A stretch of 6,107 bases of DNA, taken from Verrucomicrobiota bacterium (GTDB lineage: Bacteria; Verrucomicrobiota; Verrucomicrobiia; Chthoniobacterales; UBA10450). The position numbers were made by a program, and so were the translations under genes. A model generated the notes under the pieces. That model worked only from the letters and a program-made list of their open reading frames with translations. It searched no databases and was not told where the DNA came from. Numbering within the stretch: position 1 is the first letter of the stretch; each line of letters opens with the position of its first letter. Where the stretch lies: contig QHPZ01000161.1 in the NCBI GenBank assembly GCA_003219225.1, forward strand, positions 1-6,107. The letters run 5' to 3'. Positions 1 to 4,771 of this stretch are shown here, piece by piece.

Positions 1-565
1 CGACGACCAGGGTGCTGCAGGCCAGGGCCAACGCCGCCGGATAGATCAGCGCCTGTTGAATGCGGTCACGCAGAATTTTTGTTTGCGTGAGATGTTTCAC
101 CAGCCGCAGCAAAATGTCCGGCAGCGCGCCGCTTGCTTCGCCTGCCGCGACCAGGTTCACGTAAACGGGCGGAAAAATTCGCCGGAACTCGCGCAACGCC
201 TGCGAGAAACTGCGGCCTTCGACCAGCGCCTGATGCAAACTGTGCGTGAGTTGCTGGAGCCGCGGCTGTTGCAAGCGCTTTTCCAGGATCGACAGCCCCT
301 CGTCGAGCGTCATTCCCGCTTCGAGCAGATGCGCGAGTTGCTCGGTGAACACGAGCAACTGGTTCTGCGAAATTTTCAACTGGTGCGCGGCGACCGCCGT
401 TCTTTGCACTTTCGCTTCCGGTGCTGCGGCGACGGCTTCGATTCGAATCGGAACGCAGTGCTGCTGCTCGATCTGGCGGATGGCGACCGCGCGATCAGCG
501 CAATCCAAAACACCCTCGACCAGCGCGCCCTGTGCGTTGCGCGCCCGATAAGCAAACTGTGGCAT
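1..565 (-). CDS. gspF: GspF/PilC-family inner-membrane platform protein, N-terminal part (truncated by window edge)
   Basis: Reading leftward from the ATG at 565-563 gives 188 codons open to the window edge; the C-terminal half lies outside. The start MPQFAYRARNAQG is the classic GspF-family opening. Residues 1-65 match the short cytoplasmic N-terminal domain. From about residue 68 the first T2SSF helical domain follows, with QLAHLLEAGMTLDEGL (77-92) and the family signature AGEASGALPDIL (141-152). The first hydrophobic stretch begins near residue 173 (LIYPAALALACSTLVV). Known role: GspF/PilC proteins are polytopic inner-membrane platforms that couple the secretion or pilus ATPase to pseudopilin/pilin assembly. 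No Shine-Dalgarno is visible before the ATG and no clear promoter was found. The gene appears to be first in a leftward unit, because no gspE precedes it here. A PilC role in type IV pili is equally possible, so the family is certain but the exact symbol is not. Confidence 0.93.
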   Translation of the reverse strand, partial: MPQFAYRARNAQGALVEGVLDCADRAVAIRQIEQQHCVPIRIEAVAAAPEAKVQRTAVAAHQLKISQNQLLVFTEQLAHLLEAGMTLDEGLSILEKRLQQPRLQQLTHSLHQALVEGRSFSQALREFRRIFPPVYVNLVAAGEASGALPDILLRLVKHLTQTKILRDRIQQALIYPAALALACSTLVV

Positions 566-697
566 CGCGGCAGAATAATTCGAAATCCCGACTTCGACAT
601 TCCGAATTTCGCGCTGTCGCGGCGGTCTGCCTGCCACACCGAAGCTCCAAAACGATCGCAACCGACATCGACGCGAGAAAGTTTCCGCAAAAAGATT

Positions 698-725
698 TGG
701 ACAATTGTTTTTGGCCCGCTACTAT
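698..725 (+). promoter_or_regulatory. Candidate sigma-70 promoter, rightward
   Basis: TGGACA (698-703) differs from TTGACA by one base. TACTAT (720-725) differs from TATAAT by two, with a 16-nt spacer. Predicted transcription start is near 732. It would serve the doubtful ORF at 750-896 or a non-coding RNA. It sits in the only AT-rich patch of the spacer. Matches of this quality do arise by chance. Confidence 0.3.
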
Positions 726-749
726 CCGCGCCGTTTGGTGGAAGTGAAG

Positions 750-896
750 ATGCTGCGTGTTGCCATAGGGCCTGGCCTCGTCGCAGGCGCAATGTCGATC
801 TCCACCTCCTCATTTTCGCCGGCGTTGCTTTCCAACGCTGCCAGCCGGAAGCGGCCGACACGCAACGCCCTGAAGCCACCCGCAGTTATCTGCTGA
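750..896 (+). CDS. Doubtful 48-aa hypothetical small protein
   Basis: The ATG at 750-752 opens a 48-codon frame ending in TGA at 894-896. What supports it is the arrangement of signals rather than the protein. A sigma-70-like promoter lies at 698-725, and a GGAAG Shine-Dalgarno-like run at 740-744 sits five bases before the ATG. The product begins MLRVAIGPGLVAGAMSIS and ends in a basic, proline-containing tail (ASRKRPTRNALKPPAVIC). There is no clear signal peptide, membrane helix or known domain. About 70% of codons end in G or C, but an overlapping minus-strand frame in the same stretch is similar, so composition does not settle the matter. I do not recognise it. It may be chance or part of an untranslated RNA. 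Confidence 0.18.
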   Translation: MLRVAIGPGLVAGAMSISTSSFSPALLSNAASRKRPTRNALKPPAVIC

Positions 897-975
897 CCCG
901 CTTTCGACCCATGCTCATTACCGATTGGTCGCTCATGCACTGATCCGACTGCGGAAGGTTTCCCCCAGATTTCCG

Positions 976-991
976 TGGCACGAATGCTGCA
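976..991 (+). promoter_or_regulatory. Sigma-54 (RpoN)-type -24/-12 promoter
   Basis: TGGCACG (976-982) is an exact -24 element. CTGCA (987-991) matches the -12 element TTGCA except for its first T. The invariant GG (977-978) and GC (989-990) are separated by exactly ten bases, as sigma-54 requires. The start would fall near 1002, about five bases before the ATG of the small secreted protein at 1007, giving an almost leaderless mRNA. No enhancer-binding site was identified upstream. Confidence 0.45.
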
Positions 992-1006
992 TATAAAAAC
1001 CAGAAT

Positions 1007-1177
1007 ATGAAACGAGTCGTTCTCGGCGTTGTCCTCGCCCTTGCGCTCTGCTCGCCGGCTTGGGCGATCATTCGGCCGCCGTTCCCGATCAAGCCGTCGC
1101 CGCCTTACCGCGGACACGTCATCGTGATCGGCGACGATTCGGCGATTCAACAGGCACCGCCAAAGCCGAGTAAGTAG
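1007..1177 (+). CDS. Small secreted proline-rich protein, 56 aa, function unknown
   Basis: ATG 1007-1009 to TAG 1175-1177 encodes 56 residues. The N-terminus MKRVVLGVVLALALCSPAWA is a textbook Sec signal peptide: two basic residues, a hydrophobic core at 4-14, and an A-W-A cleavage motif at 18-20. The mature peptide would be only about 36 residues, and proline-rich (RPPFPIKPSPPYRG, 23-36), followed by HVIVIGDDS and a PPKPSK tail. It has no cysteine after cleavage and no lipobox. There is no Shine-Dalgarno. A sigma-54-like promoter ends 15 bases upstream. An eight-codon upstream frame (ATG 984) ends in a TGA that overlaps this start as ATGA, which might allow coupling. Two hairpins follow the stop. 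I do not recognise the family. The clean signal peptide and the placement make a real gene likely. The product would be periplasmic or secreted. Confidence 0.62.
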   Translation: MKRVVLGVVLALALCSPAWAIIRPPFPIKPSPPYRGHVIVIGDDSAIQQAPPKPSK

Positions 1178-1247
1178 TTCGCGCAAGCGGATCCGCGAAC
1201 TGCTGCGCTCATTTTGTCGCTATCGCTCGACAGCGTTTGAGGCGCAG
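1177..1247 (+). terminator. Two back-to-back hairpins after the small secreted protein gene
   Basis: Hairpin 1 pairs GTTCGCG (1177-1183) with CGCGAAC (1194-1200), beginning at the last base of the stop codon. Hairpin 2 pairs CTGCGC+TCA (1203-1211) with TGA+GCGCAG (1238-1247, one bulged G) and encloses an inner TGTCG/CGACA stem (1215-1219/1228-1232). No U-tract follows either, so this is not a canonical intrinsic terminator. It could be a 3'-end stabiliser, a Rho-assisted stop or a structured RNA. Confidence 0.35.
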
Positions 1248-1425
1248 TGTTTCGTTAATTCGAGCCGCGTGTCGCGGTGGAGGCGGGGGCGGGAATGGAG
1301 CCGGCGGGAGCCGAGCGACATAGACGAAGCCAGATAGGGTGAGCGCTTCGGGAGAAGCGCGAATCAATCGAACCGGCCTATGAAGCGATGGCCCCGCTGT
1401 CCACCAGACCTCGCATGTATTGTAA
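1178..1425. other. Non-coding spacer with hairpins and tRNA-like repeat
   Basis: No protein gene is supported in these roughly 250 bases. They contain the two hairpins after the small gene, a 26-bp imperfect copy of the tRNA-Cys 3' end (1281-1306), and a perfect 7-bp hairpin GCGCTTC-GGGA-GAAGCGC (1343-1360). The last lies about 66 bases beyond the 3' end of tRNA-Cys in the tRNA's direction of transcription. It lacks a T-run, so its role as a tRNA terminator is uncertain. Confidence 0.5.
1281..1306. repeat. Partial duplicate of tRNA-Cys 3' end (att-like)
   Basis: Bases 1281-1296 are identical (16/16) to 1426-1441, the discriminator, 3' acceptor strand and start of the T-arm of tRNA-Cys. Bases 1297-1306 match 1442-1451 at 7 of 10, for 23/26 overall, in direct orientation 145 bp apart. 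A second copy of a tRNA 3' end downstream of the tRNA is the usual signature of a tRNA-targeting integrase. No element remains between the copies, so this would be a scar. The low complexity of the G-run means chance similarity is possible. Confidence 0.4.
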
Positions 1426-1497
1426 AGGCGGGGGCGGGAATCGAACCCGCGAATAGCGGTTTTGCAGACCGCAGCCTTACCACTTGGCTACCCCGCC
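1426..1497 (-). tRNA. tRNA-Cys (anticodon GCA)
   Basis: Read on the minus strand, it folds as a complete cloverleaf. The acceptor GGCGGGG (1497-1491) pairs with CCCCGCC (1433-1427). There is a GCC/GGC D-stem around AAGTGGTAA, an anticodon stem GCGGT/ACCGC with loop CTGCAAA giving anticodon GCA, a five-base variable loop, and a T-stem GCGGG/CCCGC with loop TTCGAAT. The discriminator is U (A at 1426 on the plus strand), the base expected for tRNA-Cys recognition. CCA is not encoded: the next bases read TTA, so the tail must be added by CCA-adding enzyme. A well-spaced promoter lies upstream at 1517-1545. The tRNA is divergent from hemL. Confidence 0.97.
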
Positions 1498-1516
1498 GCG
1501 GAAATTGCGAGCGGCG

Positions 1517-1545
1517 AATATCGGTTGTGGCGGCGCTTGTATCAA
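1517..1545 (-). promoter_or_regulatory. Sigma-70-type promoter of tRNA-Cys
   Basis: On the minus strand, TTGATA (1545-1540) differs from TTGACA by one base, and GATATT (1522-1517) differs from TATAAT by two. The spacer is exactly 17 nt. The -10 ends 19 nt before the first tRNA base, leaving a leader of roughly 12 nt for RNase P removal. The -35 lies across the loop and right arm of the REP-like palindrome at 1531-1551. Confidence 0.55.
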
Positions 1546-1588
1546 GCGCCGAGCCGAATAAATAGGCGCTTGGCACAAGCGCCTCTAC
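1527..1588. repeat. REP/BIME-like double palindrome upstream of hemL
   Basis: Two perfect 9-bp hairpins with three-base loops lie head to head. CGGCGCTTG-TAT-CAAGCGCCG is at 1531-1551 and AGGCGCTTG-GCA-CAAGCGCCT is at 1564-1584, separated by 12 bases. GTGG (1527-1530) directly abuts the left one and CTAC (1585-1588, GTAG on the other strand) directly abuts the right one. A GT[A/G]G tetranucleotide at the foot of a hairpin, in inverted pairs, is the architecture of REP elements mobilised by RAYT (TnpA-REP) transposases. No RAYT gene is in the window. The stem core GCGCTTG is shared by both units. The element also overlaps the tRNA-Cys promoter. Confidence 0.7.
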
Positions 1589-1608
1589 AATTGCAGCGTG
1601 GCCATTCG

Positions 1609-2892
1609 ATGAATCTTCGCTCCAGCGAACTTTTCTCGCGCGCGCAACGGCGGATTCCCGGCGGCGTCAACTCGCCGGTGCGCGCGTTTCACAATGTCGG
1701 CGGCGAGCCGTTTTTCGTCGCGCGCGCGGAAGGCGCGCGAATCTGGGATGTCGATGGAAACGATTACATCGATTATGTCGGCAGCTGGGGACCGGCCATT
1801 CTCGGTCACGCGGCGAAAGTCGTGGTCGAGGCCGTGCGCGACGCGGCTGCGCGCGGGGTGAGTTTCGGCATTCCCAATCCGTTCGAAGTCGAGCTGGCGG
1901 AATTGATCTGCCACTGGATGCCGTCGATTGAAAAGGTGCGGATGGTGAACAGCGGCACGGAAGCAGCCATGTCCTGCATCCGGCTGGCACGCGGGTTCAC
2001 TGGACGCGACAAGATCATCAAATTCGACGGCTGCTACCACGGCCATGCCGACTCGCTCCTGGTGAAATCCGGCAGCGGCGCCCTGACGCACGGGCGACCT
2101 GACAGCGCCGGCGTGCCGGAGGGCTTTGTCGAGCTCACCATCTCGTTGGCCTTCAACCATGTCGATCTTGTCCGAAAAGCGTTTGCGGAAAACGAGAACG
2201 AAATCGCCGCCGTGATTGTCGAGCCGATCCCGGCAAACGCCGGTCTGTATTTTCCGCAACATAATTTCTTGTCGATCTTGCGTGAGGAGTGCACCCGTCA
2301 CGGCGCGCTTTTGATTTTCGATGAAGTAATGACCGGGTTCCGCCTCGCGCGCGGCGGCGCGCAGGAAATTTGCGGGATAAAACCTGATCTCACTGTGCTG
2401 GGCAAAGTGATTGGCGGCGGTTTGCCAGTCGGCGCATTTGGCGGGTGCGCCGACATCATGGATCAGCTTTCACCGAATGGGCCCGTGTATCAGGCCGGTA
2501 CGTTGTCAGGGAATCCGCTCGCCATGGCCGCCGGTCTGGCGCAATTACGCGAGCTCGAGCGCATCAACGCTTGGACGCTGCTCGAAAACCTTGGCGCACA
2601 ATTTGAGAACTGCGTCCGCGAAGCGCTGCGGGAATCAAAAATCCAAACAACCTTTCACCGGATCGGTTCGATGTTCTGTTTGTTCTTCGCTCCCGGGCCG
2701 ATTGTCGATCTTGCCGGCGCAAAACGCAGCGACCTGAAAACGTTCGCCAACTTTTTCCACGCCTCTCTCGAGCGCGGCGTCTATTTCCCGCCCTCGCAGT
2801 TTGAAACGGCGTTCATTTCTACTGCGCACACGGCCGCGGACATCGAGCGCACCGCGCGAGTGGTGAGCGAAGTTGTAGCCACGCTTCTGTGA
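1609..2892 (+). CDS. hemL: Glutamate-1-semialdehyde 2,1-aminomutase
   Basis: HemL is a PLP enzyme that converts glutamate-1-semialdehyde to 5-aminolevulinate in the cytoplasm, the last step of the C5 route into heme and other tetrapyrroles. The 427 residues equal the usual family length. The start at ATG 1609 gives MNLRSSELFSRAQRRIPGGV, the standard HemL opening. The frame continues upstream only into palindromes and tRNA. Visible motifs: SGTEA (115-119, phosphate contact), CYHGHAD around 142-148, DEVMTGFR with D238 facing the pyridine nitrogen, and the Schiff-base lysine K266 in GKVIGGGLPVGAFGG. The gabaculine-family fold is complete to the C-terminal helix. No Shine-Dalgarno precedes the ATG. 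A TACAAT at 1586-1591 could be a -10 box, but its -35 is poor. The TGA stop lies inside a hairpin (2881-2897). No other heme gene is adjacent. Confidence 0.97.
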   Translation: MNLRSSELFSRAQRRIPGGVNSPVRAFHNVGGEPFFVARAEGARIWDVDGNDYIDYVGSWGPAILGHAAKVVVEAVRDAAARGVSFGIPNPFEVELAELICHWMPSIEKVRMVNSGTEAAMSCIRLARGFTGRDKIIKFDGCYHGHADSLLVKSGSGALTHGRPDSAGVPEGFVELTISLAFNHVDLVRKAFAENENEIAAVIVEPIPANAGLYFPQHNFLSILREECTRHGALLIFDEVMTGFRLARGGAQEICGIKPDLTVLGKVIGGGLPVGAFGGCADIMDQLSPNGPVYQAGTLSGNPLAMAAGLAQLRELERINAWTLLENLGAQFENCVREALRESKIQTTFHRIGSMFCLFFAPGPIVDLAGAKRSDLKTFANFFHASLERGVYFPPSQFETAFISTAHTAADIERTARVVSEVVATLL

Positions 2893-2953
2893 AGCGTCTG
2901 ACGGCCCGCAGGGCCGTGGCTGCAGTCTGGACGCCGCAGCGCGGCCTCCCTAC
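2881..2953. repeat. Cluster of three short palindromes between hemL and the glycan gene
   Basis: There are three perfect inverted repeats, all with three-base loops: ACGCTTC-TGT-GAAGCGT (2881-2897, spanning the hemL stop), ACGGCCC-GCA-GGGCCGT (2901-2917) and GCCGC-AGC-GCGGC (2933-2945). The last is followed by CTCC then CTAC (2950-2953). The second and third, 15 bases apart with a right-hand CTAC, resemble the pair upstream of hemL, although no GTRG abuts the left side. The first shares the CGCTT stem core with hairpins at 1343, 1531 and 1564. It may act as a weak attenuator or mRNA stabiliser. There is no T-run. Confidence 0.55.
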
Positions 2954-2962
2954 CTTCGCCGT

Positions 2963-4771
2963 GTGAGTGCACTCTCACGAGTTTGCCCGGCCGCAAAGTT
3001 CCTTTTCGTCGGCGATCACAAGTTTTTCGTCAAAGGCGTTACCTACGGGCCGTTCAAGCCGGACGAACAGGAGCATTATCTCGGCCGGCCCGCGCAGGTG
3101 GATCTCGATCTTGCGATGATGCGCGAGATCGGCATCAACGTTGTGCGGATTTATCACGCGCCGCCGCGCTGGTTTCTCGACTGTTGCGCAGCGGCGGGCA
3201 TGCGCGTGCTAATCACTTTGCCCTGGGCGAAGCACATCGAGTTCCTCCGGCAGCGTGCCGCGCGCAATGCCGTCGCTGACGCGGTACGCGACGCGGTCAC
3301 CGAATTCGCCGGCCATCCGGCTGTGTTCGGTTATCTCGTCGGCAACGAGATCTCCAGCACGATGGTGCGCTGGCTCGGGGTGCGCCGCGTCACTGAGTTT
3401 GTGGAAGAGCTGGTCCGAATCGGGCGCGCCATCGATCCCGATGTTCTCTATTCCTACGCGACCTATCCGCCGACCGAGTATTTGCTGCCGCAGAATGTCG
3501 ATTTCTTTTGTTTCAACGTTTACCTGCACAACCAGCGCGAGTTCGACGCTTACCTCTTGCGCCTGCAAAACCTGACCGAGGAACGCCCTCTCATCCTGGG
3601 TGAGTTCGGCATGGACACGCTGCGCCATCCCGAGGACGAGCAGGCCGAGATGCTCGGCTGGCACATCGACAGTGTCGTGAAATGCGGTCTTGCGGGGACG
3701 ATCCTCTTCGCCTGGACCGACGAATGGTTCACCGGGGAAAAGGAAATCACCGATTGGGCATTTGGCATCGTCACGCGCGAGCGCGCGCCGAAGAAGTCGT
3801 TTTACATGTTGCGCGACAAACTTGGCCGCGATGATTCCGCGCTGCCGCATCGGCCGCTGCTGAAAGCGCCCTTTGTTTCGATCATCGTTTGCTCTTACAA
3901 CGGCGGCAAAACGCTCGCCGGCTGCCTTGATTCGTTAGGCAAACTCAACTATCCCGCCTGCGAAATCATCCTCGTTGACGACGGTTCGACCGACGACACC
4001 GCTTACATCGCCGCGCAGTTTCCGAATGTCCGCTACATTCACCAAAAAAACCATGGCCTGAGCCACGCCCGCAATACCGGCGCATCGGCGGCCAGGGGCG
4101 AGGTGTTTGTCTACACTGATTCGGACTGCATGGCCGATGTGGACTGGCTGTATTACCTGGTCGGCACGTTACTGAGCGGCGACTACGCGGGCGTTGGCGG
4201 CCCGAATGTGAGTCCGCCGGCGCAGAACTGGGTGCAGGCGTGCGTAGCGGCGGCACCCGGTGGGCCGAGTCACGTGCTGCTCACCGACACGGTCGCCGAG
4301 CACATCCCCGGCTGTAACATGGCGTTTCACCGCTGGGCGTTTGAAAGGGTCGGCGGATTCGATGTCGAGTATCACAAGGCCGGCGACGATGTCGATTTCT
4401 GCTGGCGCCTGCAGCAGGCGGGCGGCGTGATCGCGTTCAGTCCCACCGCTATCGTGTGGCACCATCGGCGCTTCACTTTGCGCGCGTTTTTCAAGCAACA
4501 GGACGGCTACGGTGAAGCCGAATCGTTGCTTCGCTTCAAGCATTCGCGAAATGGCGCGGGCAGATTTACGGCGCGCCGCGCTTCAGTTGGTTCCTGGATC
4601 GGCCGATCGTTTACCACGGCGTGTTCGGCGAAGGTTTTTTTCAATCGATCTATCCAGCGGCGCAATCGGAGATCGCGATTTATCTCGGCAGCATCGAATG
4701 GTTCGGGCTCACCGTTTTCCTTTTTGGGCTCGGAGTATTTTTGCCCGCGTTACGGATTGTGCCGTATCTGA
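2963..4771 (+). CDS. Glycosidase (clan GH-A)-glycosyltransferase 2 fusion, N-terminal part of a frameshifted gene
   Basis: The frame opens at GTG 2963 (no ATG before about residue 52, no Shine-Dalgarno) and is authentic to about 4540. Residues 12-295 look like a TIM-barrel clan GH-A glycosidase (GH5/GH2-like): KGVTYGPF near the start, VRIYHAPP, the acid/base motif GNEIS with E129, the nucleophile motif LGEFGMD with E214, and WTDEWF then DWAFGIV near the end. Residues 304-525 are a GT2 domain: FVSIIVCSYNGG, DDGSTDD (D339, D340), TDSD (D386, D388), GCNMAF and GDDVDFCWR (D475, D476). No signal peptide or membrane helix precedes GT2. After codon 529 the frame yields a Ser/Arg-rich sequence ending at 4771, while homologous sequence resumes in frame -1. 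Inferred role: making or remodelling a cell-surface or exported glycan at the inner membrane. The sugar specificity is unknown. Confidence 0.88.
   Translation: MSALSRVCPAAKFLFVGDHKFFVKGVTYGPFKPDEQEHYLGRPAQVDLDLAMMREIGINVVRIYHAPPRWFLDCCAAAGMRVLITLPWAKHIEFLRQRAARNAVADAVRDAVTEFAGHPAVFGYLVGNEISSTMVRWLGVRRVTEFVEELVRIGRAIDPDVLYSYATYPPTEYLLPQNVDFFCFNVYLHNQREFDAYLLRLQNLTEERPLILGEFGMDTLRHPEDEQAEMLGWHIDSVVKCGLAGTILFAWTDEWFTGEKEITDWAFGIVTRERAPKKSFYMLRDKLGRDDSALPHRPLLKAPFVSIIVCSYNGGKTLAGCLDSLGKLNYPACEIILVDDGSTDDTAYIAAQFPNVRYIHQKNHGLSHARNTGASAARGEVFVYTDSDCMADVDWLYYLVGTLLSGDYAGVGGPNVSPPAQNWVQACVAAAPGGPSHVLLTDTVAEHIPGCNMAFHRWAFERVGGFDVEYHKAGDDVDFCWRLQQAGGVIAFSPTAIVWHHRRFTLRAFFKQQDGYGEAESLLRFKHSRNGAGRFTARRASVGSWIGRSFTTACSAKVFFNRSIQRRNRRSRFISAASNGSGSPFSFLGSEYFCPRYGLCRI
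4541..4551 (+). other. Frameshift joining the two halves of the glycan gene
   Basis: The upstream frame reads sensibly through LLRFKH (ending 4543). The downstream frame reads WRGQIYGAPRFSWFLDRP from TGG 4552. Joining them needs 3n+1 added bases (a -1 shift). The downstream frame is closed by TGA at 4513-4515, so the break lies between 4516 and 4551. No X-XXY-YYZ slippery heptamer is present, so a mutation or assembly error is more likely than programmed frameshifting. Confidence 0.8.

Larger units (their letters stand above)
566..1006. other. Gene-poor spacer between gspF-like gene and small secreted protein
   Basis: This stretch of about 440 bases contains several overlapping open frames on both strands, but none has recognisable domains. 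It holds an AT-rich island at about 688-713 (including ACAATTGT at 701-708) in otherwise GC-rich DNA. There is a plausible plus-strand promoter at 698-725 and a sigma-54-like promoter at 976-991, both listed separately. A 6-bp hairpin GCGTTG-CTTTC-CAACGC lies at 822-838. The two divergent genes at either end would both need their promoters here. Confidence 0.6.

Noticed and set aside
722..940. Minus-strand frame of 72 codons from a GTG at 940
   Set aside because: It has no Shine-Dalgarno site or recognisable domain, and its codon third positions are mixed. The longer version reaching 1186 is antisense to the small secreted protein. It could be an unknown gene, but the evidence is too thin.
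56..943. Long plus-strand open frame of 295 codons
   Set aside because: Its left part is antisense to the clearly recognisable gspF-like gene, and its translation has no domain. The long open frame is a by-product of GC-rich coding DNA.
984..1010. Eight-codon leader peptide (MLHIKTRI) overlapping the small protein start as ATGA
   Set aside because: It has no ribosome site, and its ATG lies upstream of the start predicted from the sigma-54-like promoter, so it would not be transcribed from that promoter.
1462..1608. N-terminal extension of hemL to 1462
   Set aside because: The extension would translate antisense tRNA-Cys and the palindromes. The ATG at 1609 gives the normal HemL N-terminus and length.
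1585..2301. Minus-strand 238-codon frame inside hemL
   Set aside because: It is a shadow of hemL, which has all its motifs on the plus strand.
2965..2974. Palindrome GAGTGCACTC at the start of the glycan gene as an operator
   Set aside because: A single 10-bp palindrome inside the coding start with no promoter nearby is not enough evidence for a regulator site.
3209..3850. Minus-strand 213-codon frame inside the glycosidase domain
   Set aside because: It is antisense to the GH-like barrel, whose catalytic motifs are intact on the plus strand.
4541..4556. Programmed -1 frameshifting
   Set aside because: No slippery heptamer in register and no obvious downstream stimulatory stem were seen, so mutation or assembly error is preferred.
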